A stretch of DNA of 64,000 nt from assembly GCA_013360465.1 (NCBI GenBank), contig JABWBO010000012.1, positions 1-64,000 on the forward strand. Reading direction: 5' to 3'. Under the pieces are notes generated by a model. That model saw only the letters and a program-made list of their open reading frames with translations. It was not told the origin of the DNA and ran no database searches. Source of the stretch: Anaerolineae bacterium. GTDB lineage: Bacteria > Chloroflexota > Anaerolineae > Aggregatilineales > Phototrophicaceae. Both the position numbers and the translations under genes were made by a program. Shown in pieces: positions 9,423-22,254 of this stretch (position 1 is its first letter; each line of letters opens with the position of its first letter).

Positions 9423-9853
9423 GAGCCGACCACCTCCTGACCGGAAATCGGGTCAATACGCTTGATGAACCGCGTCCGAATGGGCAGCTTGTGCGCCGCC
9501 AGACGCAGCGCTTCGCGCGCCTCTTCCTCGGTAATGCCGCCCATTTCGAACAGCACACGCCCCGGACGGATGACCGCAACCCAGTATTCCACCGACCCCT
9601 TGCCGCTGCCCATGCGGGTTTCAGCAGCCTTCTTGGTGAACGGCTTATCGGGGAAAACGCGGATCCAAATCTTGCCACGACGGCGGACGTAACGCACCAT
9701 CGTACGGCGCGCAGCTTCGATCTGACGGCTCGACAGCCAGCAGGGTTCAAGCGCCTGCAAGCCGAACTCGCCAAAATGCACGGACGCCCCGCGCGAGGCG
9801 GTGCCTTTCATGCGCCCACGCATTTGCTTGCGATACTTTACACGCTTTGGCAT
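9419..9853 (-). CDS. rplP: ribosomal protein L16
   Basis: [40 protein letters not shown]; start at the third codon of the ORF. Confidence 0.97.
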   Translation of the reverse strand: MPKRVKYRKQMRGRMKGTASRGASVHFGEFGLQALEPCWLSSRQIEAARRTMVRYVRRRGKIWIRVFPDKPFTKKAAETRMGSGKGSVEYWVAVIRPGRVLFEMGGITEEEAREALRLAAHKLPIRTRFIKRIDPISGQEVVGS

Positions 9854-9871
9854 CAACATGATCAGCAGCTC

Positions 9872-10552
9872 CTACGGGCTGACGTAAGCTTCTTTCGCTT
9901 CGCCGCTCGGTTTCTTCAGCTCACGACTCAGCACGTCGCCACGATAGACCCAGACCTTGATGCCGATGCGTCCGAAAGTTGTCGTCGCTTCTGCCTTCGC
10001 AAAGTCAATGTCCGAGCGCAGCGTGCCGCGTGGGACACGTCCTTCGCTTTGCCACTCGCGCCGCGCCATGTCGGCGCCCGCCAGACGACCCGCTACTTCG
10101 ATCTTGATTCCCAGCGCCCCTTGACGCATCGCCTGACCAACCGCCCGCTTGATGGCACGACTGTGCCCGACACGTCGTTCGATCTGCTGAGCGATGTTCT
10201 GCGCCACGAGATAGGCGTCCAGGTCGGGCTTCTCGATTTCGGTGACTTCCACCTTGGCGTTCTTGCCCGTCATATCCTGCAAGCCCTGCTTCATCTTCTT
10301 GACCGCTTCACCCTTGCGCCCGATCAGGATGCCGGGACGCGCCGTATGAATAGTGATCTGAAGCTGATTACTGTTACGCTCGATCTCGATGCGCGACACG
10401 CCGGCTTTTTCCGCCTCCTTGGCGATGAAGTGCCGGATACGGAAGTCTTCGTGCAGCATGTCCTTGTACTGGGTGCCGGGCGCAAACCAGCGCGCGTCCC
10501 AGTCCCGGTTGATCTTGAGTCTGAACCCTACCGGGTTGACTTTGCGCCCCAT
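9872..10552 (-). CDS. rpsC: ribosomal protein S3
   Basis: MGRKVNPVGFRLKINRDWDARWFA; KH domain region. Confidence 0.98.
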   Translation of the reverse strand: MGRKVNPVGFRLKINRDWDARWFAPGTQYKDMLHEDFRIRHFIAKEAEKAGVSRIEIERNSNQLQITIHTARPGILIGRKGEAVKKMKQGLQDMTGKNAKVEVTEIEKPDLDAYLVAQNIAQQIERRVGHSRAIKRAVGQAMRQGALGIKIEVAGRLAGADMARREWQSEGRVPRGTLRSDIDFAKAEATTTFGRIGIKVWVYRGDVLSRELKKPSGEAKEAYVSP

Positions 10553-10554
10553 CC

Positions 10555-10896
10555 TTAATTCCCTTCCCGCTCGGCGAGTACCACCGTCAAGTGCGAGGTA
10601 CGGCGCTTGCGCGGCTTGTAGCGCCCGCGCGCCCCCGCCTTGAACCGCTTAAGCATCGGTCCGCCATTGGCGAAGATCGTCTTGATCTGCATGTCGCCGC
10701 GTTCAAGATCAAAATTGTTCTCGGCATTCGCCAACGCCGAAGATACCAGCTTATGTACGATGGCGGCGCCCTTTTGCGGCATATATTGCAGCACCGTCAG
10801 CGCCTGTTCCGCGCCCATTCCCCGCACCTGATCGATGACCAGGCGCAGCTTCTGCGGGGAGATCGACGCATAGCTCAGATGAGCCTTCACTTCCAT
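10555..10896 (-). CDS. rplV: ribosomal protein L22
   Basis: ISPQKLRLVIDQVRG; ARGRYKPRKRRTSHLTVVL. Confidence 0.97.
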   Translation of the reverse strand: MEVKAHLSYASISPQKLRLVIDQVRGMGAEQALTVLQYMPQKGAAIVHKLVSSALANAENNFDLERGDMQIKTIFANGGPMLKRFKAGARGRYKPRKRRTSHLTVVLAEREGN

Positions 10897-10910
10897 GATC
10901 TACCCCCTCG

Positions 10911-11183
10911 CTACTTCTTCTTCTTCTCGACCAGATGCCCGCGATACGTGCGCGTCGGGGCAAATTCGCCGAGCTTGTGACCAACCATGTTCTCGGTGAT
11001 ATAGATCGGCACATGACGGCGTCCGTCATGCACGGCGATCGTATGACCGACCATCTGCGGGAAGACAGTGCTGGCGCGGCTCCAAGTGCGGATGACCGCC
11101 TTCTTGCCGTCAGTGTTCAGCTTGTCCACCTTTTGCAGCAGCTTCGCGTCCACAAAGGGACCTTTTTTCAGCGAACGTGACAT
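10911..11183 (-). CDS. rpsS: ribosomal protein S19
   Basis: [23 protein letters not shown]. Confidence 0.98.
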   Translation of the reverse strand: MSRSLKKGPFVDAKLLQKVDKLNTDGKKAVIRTWSRASTVFPQMVGHTIAVHDGRRHVPIYITENMVGHKLGEFAPTRTYRGHLVEKKKK

Positions 11184-11209
11184 CGCAGTTCCCTCACTTC
11201 ACGGCTCGA

Positions 11210-12043
11210 TTAGCGCCGCTTGCCGCGTCGGCGGACGATGAATTTATCGGTACGCTTGTTCCGGCGGGTGCGCTTGCCCAGGGCAGGCTTGCCCCAGGGA
11301 GTCTTGGGACCAGGCAGACCGATACCCGAACGACCTTCACCACCACCATGCGGGTGACCCGACGGGTCCATCGCAATACCACGAACCGTTGGGCGCCAGC
11401 CCATCCAACGGCGGCGTCCAGCCTTGCCCAGGTTGATGTTGCCGTGGTCGGTGTTGCCCACCTGACCGATGGTCGCCATACACAACTCGTGTACCATGCG
11501 CACTTCGCCGCTCGGCAGACGAATTTGAGCGTAGATGCCCTCTTTCGCCATCAACTGCGCCGAAACGCCCGCCGCGCGCGCCAGCTGTCCCCCGTGTCCG
11601 GGCAGCAGTTCCACGTTGTGAATCTGCGTGCCAACGGGGATATCGCGGATGTGCAGCGCGTTGCCCGGTCGCAGTTCGGCAGCGTCGCCGTTGGCGATAC
11701 GGTCGCCAACTTTCAGACCAAGCGGGGCGATGATGTAGCGCTTCTCACCATCGCTGTATTCCACCAGCGCGATGCGCGCCGAGCGGTTGGGATCGTATTC
11801 AATCGCCGTGACCTGCGCCACCGCGTCGAACTTATTGCGTTTGAAATCGATGATGCGGTAGCGCCGCTTGTGACCGCCGCCGCGATGCCGCACCGTCAGA
11901 CGCCCCTGTGCGTTGCGTCCGCCGCTTTTGCGGATCGCCTCTGTCAGCGAGCGCTCCGGCTTCTTCTTGGTGATTTCCTCGAATGAGTGCCCTGTCATTC
12001 CTCGGCGACCTGCCGAGGTGGGCTTGTACGCTTTGACCGGCAT
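11210..12043 (-). CDS. rplB: ribosomal protein L2
   Basis: [52 protein letters not shown]. Confidence 0.98.
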   Translation of the reverse strand: MPVKAYKPTSAGRRGMTGHSFEEITKKKPERSLTEAIRKSGGRNAQGRLTVRHRGGGHKRRYRIIDFKRNKFDAVAQVTAIEYDPNRSARIALVEYSDGEKRYIIAPLGLKVGDRIANGDAAELRPGNALHIRDIPVGTQIHNVELLPGHGGQLARAAGVSAQLMAKEGIYAQIRLPSGEVRMVHELCMATIGQVGNTDHGNINLGKAGRRRWMGWRPTVRGIAMDPSGHPHGGGEGRSGIGLPGPKTPWGKPALGKRTRRNKRTDKFIVRRRGKRR

Positions 12044-12060
12044 AATGTCTCGTCCCGCCT

Positions 12061-12354
12061 TTAGACTTCGAACAACTCGATGCGCTCGCCGGCTTCCAGC
12101 GTCACAACAGCTTTCTTCCACTGCTTGGAGCGCATGTAGGTGCGGCGTCCACGAAAACCGCGCTTGGCGGGCATGATCATGGTGTTGACCTTCTTCACCC
12201 GCTTTTCGAAGATGGTTTCCACCGCCTCGCGGATCTGCTGCTTGTTCGCATCCGGGTGGACTTCGAAGACGTACTGACCGTTCTCGTCGGTCATGATGTT
12301 CGACTTCTCAGTCACCACCGGGCGAAGGATCACATCGTACAGGTGCAGCGCCAT
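12061..12354 (-). CDS. rplW: ribosomal protein L23
   Basis: [32 protein letters not shown]. Confidence 0.96.
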   Translation of the reverse strand: MALHLYDVILRPVVTEKSNIMTDENGQYVFEVHPDANKQQIREAVETIFEKRVKKVNTMIMPAKRGFRGRRTYMRSKQWKKAVVTLEAGERIELFEV

Positions 12355-12355
12355 C

Positions 12356-13003
12356 TCATTCCGCTCCCTTCTCATTGCCCCAGATGCGCTTGATCACATC
12401 CAGCGCGTCGAGCGGCACGACCACGTGGTCAAACTGAAGCAGGTCGCGGATATTTAGGTAGCTGGCGCGCAGCGTCTTGGCATCCGGCAGGTTGTTCACA
12501 CTGCGCTGCACGTTCTCGCTGCGCTCGGCGACCAGGACCAGCTTGCTGCCACCGCCCGTCAGGGCATTCAGCACGCGATTCGCTTCTTTGGTCTTCGGCT
12601 GCGACATGGTCAGACGATCCACGAAGACCAGCTGCTTGTCTCGCAGCAGGGCGGTCAGCGCGCTGCGTACCGCACCCCGGCGCATCTTCTTGGGCATATC
12701 CATGAAGTACTTGCGAGGGCGCGGACCCATCGGGCGACCGCCGCCCACAAACTGTGTGGCGCTGTGCGACCCGTGACGCGCGCGACCCGTGCCCTTCTGA
12801 CGGTACATCTTCGCCGTCGTCAGGCTGACCTCACCACGTCGCTGGACCTTGTGCGTCCCCAGGCGAAGCCCTGCCATCTGGCGCACATACGCCTGATGCA
12901 TCAGCCCCTTGTTGACTTCGACATCGAAAATATCGGCAGGCAGATCGATGGTGGAGACCTGCTGACCGTTCATATTCAGGACTGGAACCTGCATACTCAT
13001 CAT
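12356..13003 (-). CDS. rplD: ribosomal protein L4
   Basis: KMYRQKGTGRARHGSHSATQFVGGGRPMGPRPR. Confidence 0.97.
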   Translation of the reverse strand: MMSMQVPVLNMNGQQVSTIDLPADIFDVEVNKGLMHQAYVRQMAGLRLGTHKVQRRGEVSLTTAKMYRQKGTGRARHGSHSATQFVGGGRPMGPRPRKYFMDMPKKMRRGAVRSALTALLRDKQLVFVDRLTMSQPKTKEANRVLNALTGGGSKLVLVAERSENVQRSVNNLPDAKTLRASYLNIRDLLQFDHVVVPLDALDVIKRIWGNEKGAE

Positions 13004-13016
13004 CTCACCTCCTCGC

Positions 13017-13658
13017 CTACTTGCGACGACGCGGACGGGCGGGTTTCACCACCACGATTCCGCCGTTCGTGCCGGGAATGGATCCCCGAACTGCGAGCAG
13101 GTTGCGTGCGCTGTCAATCACGATCACCTCCAGGTTTTCCGAGGTGACGCGCTCGTTGCCGGAGCGACCCGACATGCGCGTTCCGATGTAGGTGCGCCCT
13201 GGGGTGGAGCCTGCGCCCACCGAACCCGGCGCACGTTCACGGTCGGACTGACCATGTGTCTTCGGCTGGCGATTAAACCCATGCCGCTTGATCGTGCCTG
13301 TGAAACCGCGTCCCTTGCTCGTGCCGATCACGTCGACGCGCTCACCCACGATGAACACGTCACATTTCACTTCCTGCCCTTCAGCCACGTCCACCTCGCC
13401 GTTCTTCAGGCGAAATTCGCGCAGGACCTTCAATGCTGGAAGATTATTCCGCTTCAAGTGACCCAGGCGTCCCTTAGTCAGGCGCTGCGGTTTGGTTTCG
13501 CCGAAGCCGAGCTGCACAGCCGTGTAGCCGTCCTTATCGGCGGTCCGCACCTGGGTGACGTAGCATGGACCCGCCTGGATGACCGTCACAGGAACGGCGT
13601 TCCCGCTGTTGTCGAAGACCTGGGTCATGCCCACCTTACGACCGATAATGCCCTTCAT
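13017..13658 (-). CDS. rplC: ribosomal protein L3
   Basis: MKGIIGRKVGMTQVFD; KGRGFTGTIKRHGFN; start at an internal Met. Confidence 0.97.
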   Translation of the reverse strand: MKGIIGRKVGMTQVFDNSGNAVPVTVIQAGPCYVTQVRTADKDGYTAVQLGFGETKPQRLTKGRLGHLKRNNLPALKVLREFRLKNGEVDVAEGQEVKCDVFIVGERVDVIGTSKGRGFTGTIKRHGFNRQPKTHGQSDRERAPGSVGAGSTPGRTYIGTRMSGRSGNERVTSENLEVIVIDSARNLLAVRGSIPGTNGGIVVVKPARPRRRK

Positions 13659-13750
13659 GCCTTTTTCGTTCCTTCCGAAGGGGGTGCTGACGCCCCCGTA
13701 CTCCATCGAGCGACCTCGTATTGGCGGGTAGGCTTGACCCGCTTGCGAGA

Positions 13751-14059
13751 CTAGATCTTGATCTCGATGTCCACACCTGCTGGGAGATTCAGACGCATCA
13801 GCGTGTCAATCGTCTTGCTGTCCGGGTCCAACACATCGAGCAGACGCTTATGCGTGCGAATCTCGAAGTGTTCGTGCGAGTCCTTGTCGATAAACGAGGA
13901 GCGTCGCACAGTGAACCGTTCGAGCCGAGTAGGCAGCGGCACGGGACCAATCACGCGCGCCCCGGTGCGCTCCGCCGTCTCGACGATGCGCTGTGCTGAT
14001 TGGTCCAGCACGCGGTGATCATATGCCTTCAAACGGATGCGTATCTTGTTCTTGAACAT
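13751..14059 (-). CDS. rpsJ: ribosomal protein S10
   Basis: [39 protein letters not shown]. Confidence 0.98.
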   Translation of the reverse strand: MFKNKIRIRLKAYDHRVLDQSAQRIVETAERTGARVIGPVPLPTRLERFTVRRSSFIDKDSHEHFEIRTHKRLLDVLDPDSKTIDTLMRLNLPAGVDIEIKI

Positions 14060-14182
14060 TCTGTCTATCCCTTTGCTCCGCGTTCCCGCGCTCCTCAGAA
14101 GCGACGCCGGGCTGCTGTGGGGATATTCCCTGTCACAGGACGCCCGGCATCACGACGCGGAGTTGCTGATCTTCGCGAACGG

Positions 14183-15382
<1,200 letters not shown>

Positions 15383-15476
15383 TTTTCGTTCCTCTTGCTT
15401 TTCGTGCTTCTCTATCTCATCAAACACATCGGCGGCGCTGGTCGCGCCGCCTCATCGGAGGAGGTCAGGATGACCT

Positions 15477-17582
15477 CTAGCCTGCGCCCTTGATCACTTC
15501 GTCGGCGATGGTCTGCGGCGCGATGCTGTACTTCTCGAATTCCATCGTGAAGCTGCCGCGCCCCTGCGTCATGTTGCGAATCTGTGTCGCATAACCGAAC
15601 ATCTCGCCCAGCGGGACGTTGGCGCGCACCGCAGTTGCCCCCGCGCCGCGCGGTTCCATCCCGGCGATGATCCCACGCCGCGACGACAGATCGCCGACCA
15701 CTGTACCGGTGTATTCATCCGGCACATTGACCTCAACTTTCATCGTCGGCTCCAGCAGCACCGGCTTGCCCTTATGAACGCCGTCCTTCAGGGACATCGA
15801 GCCGGCGACCTTGAAGGCGATATCGCTGGAGTCCACTTCGTGGTACGAGCCATCGACGAGCGACGCCTTCAGCCCGACCACCGGGTAGCCCGCCAGCACG
15901 CCGCCGGACATGGCTTCGCGAATGCCGTTCTCCGTCGGGCGGATGTACTCGCGGGGGACTGACCCACCCTTGACGGCATCCACGAACAGCAGCCCATCCT
16001 TCGCCAGCGGCAGCTCTTCGTCGGTGAGCGGCTCATATTCGATGACGACGCGGGCGTACTGACCCGAACCGCCGGTCTGACGCTTGAAGGTCGTATCGAT
16101 GCGAACCGCTTTGGTGATCGCTTCGCGATATGCCACACGCGGGCGACCGACCGTCGCCTGGACGCCGAATTCGCGCATCATGCGGTCAACGAGGATCTCC
16201 AGGTGCAGCTCGCCCATCCCTTTGATCTTGGTCTGCCCGAGCTTCTCATCTACCTCGATGCGGAAGGTGGGGTCTTCTTCCGCCAACCGGCGGAGTGCCA
16301 TACCCATCTTGTCCTGATCGCCCTTGGTGTTCGGTTCGATGGCGACTTCGATGACGGGTTCAGGGAAGGATATCTTCTCCAGCACGATGGGGTTTTCCAT
16401 CTCGCTGAGCGTGTCGCCGGTGAAGCTCTCCTTGAGTGCCAGCACCGCCGCGATGTCTCCCGCATGTACTTCTTCGATGTCTTCACGGTTCGCCGCGAAC
16501 ATCCGGACGATACGCCCGATACGCTCGCGCTGACCCTTGGTGGTGTTCAGCATTGTCGTACCGACGCGCACGACGCCGGAATAGACGCGGAAGAACGCCA
16601 GGCGTCCGACATAGGGATCGGTCAAAATCTTGAAGACCAGCGCCGCCGTCGGTTCCTCATCGCTGGCGCTGCGGAACAGTTCAGCATCGGTCTTCGGGTC
16701 CAGCCCGCGTACCGCCGGAATATCCAGAGGCGAAGGCAGGAGTTCGACAACCTTGTCCAGCATCAGCTGAACGCCCTTGTTCTTGAGCGCCGACCCACAC
16801 AGCACCGGATGCACCTTGCCCTTGATGGTGGCGTCGCGCAGCGCCGGCAGAAGTTCTTCCGTGGCGATCTCCTCACCCATCAGATACTTCTCAGTCAGAT
16901 AATCATCGTTTTCGACGATCTTTTCGACCATCTCCGCGCGGCGCGTCTCCGCCTCTTCCCGAAGGCTTTCCGGGATGGGGTGGACTTCAATCGCCGTACC
17001 CAGATCGTTGCCATAGGTGACCAGCTGCATCGCCAGAAGATCGACGATGCCCGCAAATTCCGCCCCTTCGCCCATCGGGAACTGAAGCGGAACCGGGTTG
17101 CCGTGCAGACGTTCGACGATCATGTCCACACAGCGGTTGAAGTTCGCGCCAACGCGATCCATCTTGTTGATGAAGCAGATGCGCGGGACGTTGTACTGAT
17201 TCGCCTGGCGCCACACCGTCTCGGACTGCGGCTCAACACCGGCAACCCCGTCGAACACCACCACGCCGCCATCAAGGACGCGCAGACTGCGCTGCACTTC
17301 AGCAGTGAAATCGACGTGACCGGGGGTATCGATGATGTTGACCTGGTGTCCCTTCCAGGACGCCGTGACCGCCGCCGCCGTGATCGTGATGCCGCGCTCG
17401 CGCTCCTGCTCCATGTAGTCGGTGGTCGCTGCGCCGTCGTGGACTTCACCGATCTTGTGTACCATACCGGTATAGTACAGGACACGTTCGGTCGTCGTCG
17501 TCTTGCCGGCATCAATGTGCGCGATGATACCGATGTTGCGGACTTTATTGATGTCGTATGCTTGTTCTGTTTTCTTCGCCAT
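15477..17582 (-). CDS. fusA: elongation factor G
   Basis: [24 protein letters not shown]; start at MAKKTEQ. Confidence 0.98.
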   Translation of the reverse strand: MAKKTEQAYDINKVRNIGIIAHIDAGKTTTTERVLYYTGMVHKIGEVHDGAATTDYMEQERERGITITAAAVTASWKGHQVNIIDTPGHVDFTAEVQRSLRVLDGGVVVFDGVAGVEPQSETVWRQANQYNVPRICFINKMDRVGANFNRCVDMIVERLHGNPVPLQFPMGEGAEFAGIVDLLAMQLVTYGNDLGTAIEVHPIPESLREEAETRRAEMVEKIVENDDYLTEKYLMGEEIATEELLPALRDATIKGKVHPVLCGSALKNKGVQLMLDKVVELLPSPLDIPAVRGLDPKTDAELFRSASDEEPTAALVFKILTDPYVGRLAFFRVYSGVVRVGTTMLNTTKGQRERIGRIVRMFAANREDIEEVHAGDIAAVLALKESFTGDTLSEMENPIVLEKISFPEPVIEVAIEPNTKGDQDKMGMALRRLAEEDPTFRIEVDEKLGQTKIKGMGELHLEILVDRMMREFGVQATVGRPRVAYREAITKAVRIDTTFKRQTGGSGQYARVVIEYEPLTDEELPLAKDGLLFVDAVKGGSVPREYIRPTENGIREAMSGGVLAGYPVVGLKASLVDGSYHEVDSSDIAFKVAGSMSLKDGVHKGKPVLLEPTMKVEVNVPDEYTGTVVGDLSSRRGIIAGMEPRGAGATAVRANVPLGEMFGYATQIRNMTQGRGSFTMEFEKYSIAPQTIADEVIKGAG

Positions 17583-17668
17583 TGTCTCTTGTAGCCTGGC
17601 TTGCATTCATTGCGCGTGGGCGTCAAACCGTCAGTCAGTCCTCAGCCCGTGCGTTACTGCGCCTACCC

Positions 17669-18136
17669 TTAACGGAAGTGGGCAAAGGCGCGGTTGGCTT
17701 CCGCCATACGATGCGTATCGTCCTTCTTCTTGACGGACGCGCCCTGCCCGTTGAAGGCATCCAGCAGCTCGTTCGCCAACTTGTCCGACATGCTGCGTCC
17801 GCCGCGCGAACGGGCATTGTCAAGAATCCAGCGCATCGCCAGGGTCGTCCCGCGTTCCGTCGGAACTTCGACGGGAACCTGGTAGGTGGCGCCGCCGACG
17901 CGCATCGGCTTCACTTCGATCGCCGGAGTCACGTTGCGCAGCGCCTGTTCGAGTACCTCGACAGGATTTCGCTTGGCGCGCTCTTCGATGATCTCCATCG
18001 CACGATACATGATCCCCTGTGCCGTACTCTTCTTGCCGCCGACCATCATACGATTGATGATCATGGCAATGTGCAGGCTGTTGTAGCGGTTATCCACCGG
18101 CGTGATCCGCTTCGGTGGGCTTTTGCGTCGAGGCAT
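17669..18136 (-). CDS. rpsG: ribosomal protein S7
   Basis: MPRRKSPPKRITPVDNRYNSLHIAMIINRMMVGGKKSTAQ. Confidence 0.98.
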   Translation of the reverse strand: MPRRKSPPKRITPVDNRYNSLHIAMIINRMMVGGKKSTAQGIMYRAMEIIEERAKRNPVEVLEQALRNVTPAIEVKPMRVGGATYQVPVEVPTERGTTLAMRWILDNARSRGGRSMSDKLANELLDAFNGQGASVKKKDDTHRMAEANRAFAHFR

Positions 18137-18148
18137 CGTTCCTACCCT

Positions 18149-18598
18149 TTACTTCTTCTTCGCGCCGGCAGCAGCCTGACCCGGTTTCGGACGCTTGGAA
18201 CCATACTTACTGCGCCCCTGCTGACGGTTCTTGACGCCATCCGTGTCGAGTGTTCCGCGCACGATGTGGTAACGGACGCCCGGCAGGTCGCGAACACGCC
18301 CGCCGCGCACCAGCACGACGCTGTGTTCCTGCAGGCTGTGTCCCTCACCCGGGATATAGGCGGTCACTTCGATCCCGTTCGAAAGCCGCACGCGCGCCAC
18401 TTTACGCAGCGCCGAATTCGGCTTCTTAGGGGTCATCGTCTTCACGACTGTGCACACCCCACGCTTCTGTGGTGCGCCCTTGCGGCGACGGGTGCGCCGC
18501 TGCTGGTAGACGTTCAAGGTGTACTGAAGCGCAGGAGCCTTACTCTTCGACTTCTTCGCTTTTCGTCCCTTGCGCACCAGTTGGTTGATTGTCGGCAT
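18149..18598 (-). CDS. rpsL: ribosomal protein S12
   Basis: [73 protein letters not shown]. Confidence 0.98.
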   Translation of the reverse strand: MPTINQLVRKGRKAKKSKSKAPALQYTLNVYQQRRTRRRKGAPQKRGVCTVVKTMTPKKPNSALRKVARVRLSNGIEVTAYIPGEGHSLQEHSVVLVRGGRVRDLPGVRYHIVRGTLDTDGVKNRQQGRSKYGSKRPKPGQAAAGAKKK

Positions 18599-18903
18599 AA
18601 AACACTCCACAAAAATCACTGGCTAGCTTGCGCTAGGCACGCAAAAAGGCGATCGGTTTTATCCCGGAACGCCTCTATGCACCCTACCCCGTGGCGAGCC
18701 AGACCGCTATGCGGAACGCTTTCGCCACCACTCGCTCAGTTCGGTACGCCATTGCCTTCGGAAAGGGTGTGTACCGTACGTGCTACCAAGCATAGTAGCA
18801 GTCTCCCCTTGGCAAGTCAAGGGTGACTGACGCTGGGGCATCTGTAGATTATAATATCATTAAAATGGATGGAGAGAGAGGCTGCGTCCGAGAGGACGCG
18901 CCG

Positions 18904-19809
18904 TCATCCGGCGCTGACGGCGCTCACAGCGGTGTTCAACGCCTGAATCAGATTGGCGACGGCGACCGGCTTGTTCAGTACAACATCCGCCCCCGCCTCA
19001 CGCGCCTGATTGACCTGGTAGCCGCCCGTCCCGCCACCGCCGATCACCAGCACCGGGACGGGGTGTGCAAGCTTCTGGCGGCGGACATAACGCACCAGGT
19101 CGAGAGCGTTCATATCGGGGAGCATCATGTCCAGGACGATGGCATCGGGCATCGACTGGAAGACGTAGCCCAGCCCCTTGGTCACATCGGTGACCAGAGT
19201 CGTGCGAAAGCCGACTCCCTCCAGCGCATCCTTGAAGACGCTGCCGACATCCGGGTCGTTTTCGACGATCAGCACGCGCCGCCCGTTGCCGGTGACGGGC
19301 AGGGTAGCTTCCGGCGTCAGCAGAGGCATTTCAGAAGTGGCGGCATAGGCGTGGGACGGGACCACCGCCAGCGACATCTGCATCCGAAGCTGTCCGAATT
19401 GCAGTTCGTCGCCATGACGCAGCCGTTTCTCCGCCCCCGGTTCGCAGATCACCCCGTTGAGGCGTGTGCCGTTGGTGCTGTTCAGATCGCGCAGGCTGAG
19501 GCGGTTGTTCTTGATGGTGATCACCGCGTGACGGCGCGACACGCCCTTGCTGAAGGCGTCGAACGGGGTGAGATCGACTTCCGGGCGGTAGCCGCTGCTG
19601 ACATCACCGCGTCCGATGATCATGGCGTCGCGCACCTGAACCTGAAGTGTCGTCGCCGTACCGACGATACGAAATTCGACCACCCAGGGCAGAGTCAGGT
19701 CCAGAGGTCCGGTTTGAACGCCGGAGGCTGAGCGCACAGGTTCCGGGTCGGATTCCGGCAGTTCGAGGTGTCGGGTCGTCGCTCTGCTGGTCGGCTCGCC
19801 TGGGATCAT
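18904..19809 (-). CDS. FHA domain - receiver (REC) domain fusion protein
   Basis: FHA: IIGRGD...VSRRHAVI...DLNSTNGTRLNG; REC: RRVLIVENDPDVG...PDAIVLDMMLPDMNALDLV...LNKPVAV. Confidence 0.85.
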   Translation of the reverse strand: MIPGEPTSRATTRHLELPESDPEPVRSASGVQTGPLDLTLPWVVEFRIVGTATTLQVQVRDAMIIGRGDVSSGYRPEVDLTPFDAFSKGVSRRHAVITIKNNRLSLRDLNSTNGTRLNGVICEPGAEKRLRHGDELQFGQLRMQMSLAVVPSHAYAATSEMPLLTPEATLPVTGNGRRVLIVENDPDVGSVFKDALEGVGFRTTLVTDVTKGLGYVFQSMPDAIVLDMMLPDMNALDLVRYVRRQKLAHPVPVLVIGGGGTGGYQVNQAREAGADVVLNKPVAVANLIQALNTAVSAVSAG

Positions 19810-19933
19810 GGGTTTCCTGCCTTGTTAGATAAACGCAGACGACAATGTGGGGCATTGCGCTAGTATCACATTACTCTAAGGAACAGGATACTCCCCATAG
19901 TCCTGTGGTACTGATAAGAAACCATTCTGATTT

Positions 19934-20941
19934 CTAGAGCCGGTCGAGAAGCACTTTGCCCGCCGCCAAGCCGGACAGCACCGCCCCTTCCAGGCGCGGT
20001 CCGCCGAAAGCGTCCCCCGCAAACAGCAGATTCCCATGTCCCCGGGCGATCAGCGTCCGCTCTGGATAAACACTGACCGGGCGTGAATAGCGCCAGCGCT
20101 TCAACTGCGCGTCGAGTACCCTGGTCTCACCAAGAATAGGCATCACATCAACGCGGAAAGCGTTCAGGATGGACTCGTCGGTTTGGTCCCACAGCTGGCG
20201 GCTGTAAGTCCCCGTTGCCTGCATGGTCAGGATCGTCGCCTCCGGGGAAATGCCTTTCGCGCGGTTGTCAGCGATCCAGTGAATGTTGGCGTTTTCGCGC
20301 TGGATCGCCCCCGGGGAGGGCAGGAAGATCGGACGGTCCACCAGGAACATCGCCGTCAGACACATTTCATATTGGATCGCCTTGAGCGCCGCCTCATCCT
20401 CGGCGTGCAGCCCAACACCCCCGGACTCTACCAGATCGAGAGACTGTGGAACGGGAGGCGTGAGCAGGACCGCCGACGCTGCGAGCTGCCCCTTCCCTTC
20501 CATATCGACATACCAGCGACCAAGCTGTGAACGCACCGCCTTCACGCGCACATCGGTGAAGACTTGCAGCCCTTCGCCGGCATGCTTGGCAAGCTGGTTC
20601 ATACCGCCGCGCACCGCATAACGAGGATGCCCGTCACGAGTGCCGATCAGGCTGCCATCCGTCCACCCGCGCGACCACTCGAAGACCAGTCCTTCCGCCA
20701 GCCAGCGCTCGACGTAAACGCCGAATTCCGGGGTACGCACCGTGAAGAACTGCGCGCCGTGATCGGCAGCGCCCTCGCCGATTCGGCGGGTTGCCAGGCG
20801 TCCGCCGACGCTGCGCCCCTTGTCGATGAGGATGACCTCTTTGCCGGCATCCTTCAACACGCGCGCTGCCATCAATCCGCAGATGCCCGCGCCCACGATA
20901 ATCACATCTATCACATAGGTTTGCGTCATGTCATCCGTCAT
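19934..20941 (-). CDS. FAD-dependent oxidoreductase, renalase / amine-oxidase-like
   Basis: DVIIVGAGICGLMAARVLKDAGKEVILIDKGRSVGGRLATRR; C-terminal LLFAGDAFGGPRLEGAVLSGLAAG. Confidence 0.85.
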   Translation of the reverse strand: MTDDMTQTYVIDVIIVGAGICGLMAARVLKDAGKEVILIDKGRSVGGRLATRRIGEGAADHGAQFFTVRTPEFGVYVERWLAEGLVFEWSRGWTDGSLIGTRDGHPRYAVRGGMNQLAKHAGEGLQVFTDVRVKAVRSQLGRWYVDMEGKGQLAASAVLLTPPVPQSLDLVESGGVGLHAEDEAALKAIQYEMCLTAMFLVDRPIFLPSPGAIQRENANIHWIADNRAKGISPEATILTMQATGTYSRQLWDQTDESILNAFRVDVMPILGETRVLDAQLKRWRYSRPVSVYPERTLIARGHGNLLFAGDAFGGPRLEGAVLSGLAAGKVLLDRL

Positions 20942-21043
20942 TCACGACCATTGAGGTCCGCTACCATGCGCCCTATTCTATCGCGGAATCAACAGGGACG
21001 GCATAGCCTACCGTCCCTGTTCAGTTAACGTCCGCGAATCAGT

Positions 21044-22219
21044 CTATCGGAAGAGTTCACGCACGATGACGTTGCGCTGAATTTCGCTCGTCCCTTCGTA
21101 GATCTGGAACACCTTCACATCGCGCATCAGCTTCTCGACCGGGTATTCGCGCATGTAGCCATAGCCACCGAAGACCTGCACAGCGTCCACCGTGACCTTC
21201 ATCGCCATATCCGCCGCGAACGCCTTCGCCATGGCGATCACCTTTGGATTCTCGATGCCGTGATCGACCAACCATGCCGCCTGATACACCAGCAGGCGGG
21301 CAGCTTCGATATTCATCGCCATATCGGCGATCTTGTGTCCGATTGCCTGATGCTGCCAGATCGGCAGCCCAAAGGTCTCGCGTTCCTTGGCGTACTTCAC
21401 CGATTCTTCCAGCGCCCGCCGCGCCACACCGACCGCGCCCGCCGCCACGCCGGGACGACTGTGATCGAAGACCTTCATCGCCAGCAGAAAACCCATGCCT
21501 TCTGCGCCGATGCGGTTGTCCGCCGGCACTTCGACGTTTTCGAAGGTGATCTCGGCAGTATCCGCAGCGCGCTGCCCCAGCTTGTCGAAGTGCCGGCTGA
21601 CCTTGATGCCGGGCGTATCGCGATCGACGACAAAGCAGGAGATTCCGCGATGCCTGGCAGCGGGATCGGTCACGGCAAAAACGGTGTAGAAACTGGCGTA
21701 GTTGACATTGCTGATGAAAATCTTCGAGCCGTTGAGGACGTACTTGCCGTCAGCGCGCTCGGCGCGCGTTTGCATCCCGACGACGTTCGACCCCGCCGCC
21801 GGTTCTGTCACACAGTAGGCGGCGAGTTCACCCCTGTTCACCATGCGCTCGCCCAGCCAGTGATCTTTCTGGGCTTCGGTCCCCCCCAGCAGGATCGGCA
21901 GCGACGACAGGTTGTTGACGCCCATCGCCGTGCTGATACCGGAACATCCATACGCCAATTCTTCGGTGACAATCGCCTCTTCCAGCACACTCGCACCGGG
22001 TCCACCGTACTGATCCGGGATGTTCAGATTGACCAGCCCGACTTCGCGCCCCTTGTTGATCACGTCGATGGGAAACTCGCCGGTCTTGTCATAGTGTTCT
22101 GCGACCGGAATGATCTCTTTCGTGGCGAAATCGCGCGCGAGCTTCTGGAGCTGCTTCTGCTCCACGCTCAGTTCGAACTGCACGCCCGCCGCTGTCATAT
22201 CTTTTGTCGTCATCGCCAA
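21044..22219 (-). CDS. acyl-CoA dehydrogenase
   Basis: YCVTEPAAGSNVVGMQTRAER; QVFGGYGYMREYPVEKLMRDVKVFQIYEGTSEIQRNVI. Confidence 0.96.
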   Translation of the reverse strand: MAMTTKDMTAAGVQFELSVEQKQLQKLARDFATKEIIPVAEHYDKTGEFPIDVINKGREVGLVNLNIPDQYGGPGASVLEEAIVTEELAYGCSGISTAMGVNNLSSLPILLGGTEAQKDHWLGERMVNRGELAAYCVTEPAAGSNVVGMQTRAERADGKYVLNGSKIFISNVNYASFYTVFAVTDPAARHRGISCFVVDRDTPGIKVSRHFDKLGQRAADTAEITFENVEVPADNRIGAEGMGFLLAMKVFDHSRPGVAAGAVGVARRALEESVKYAKERETFGLPIWQHQAIGHKIADMAMNIEAARLLVYQAAWLVDHGIENPKVIAMAKAFAADMAMKVTVDAVQVFGGYGYMREYPVEKLMRDVKVFQIYEGTSEIQRNVIVRELFR

Positions 22220-22254
22220 ATGTCCTCAAGAAAAAGAATCGAATGCAGATTTGA

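Noticed and set aside
9491-10558. 355-aa plus-strand ORF
   Set aside because: Antisense to rplP and rpsC
16203-17594. 463-aa plus-strand ORF
   Set aside because: Antisense to fusA; composition rich in R/H/D/Q typical of mirror translation
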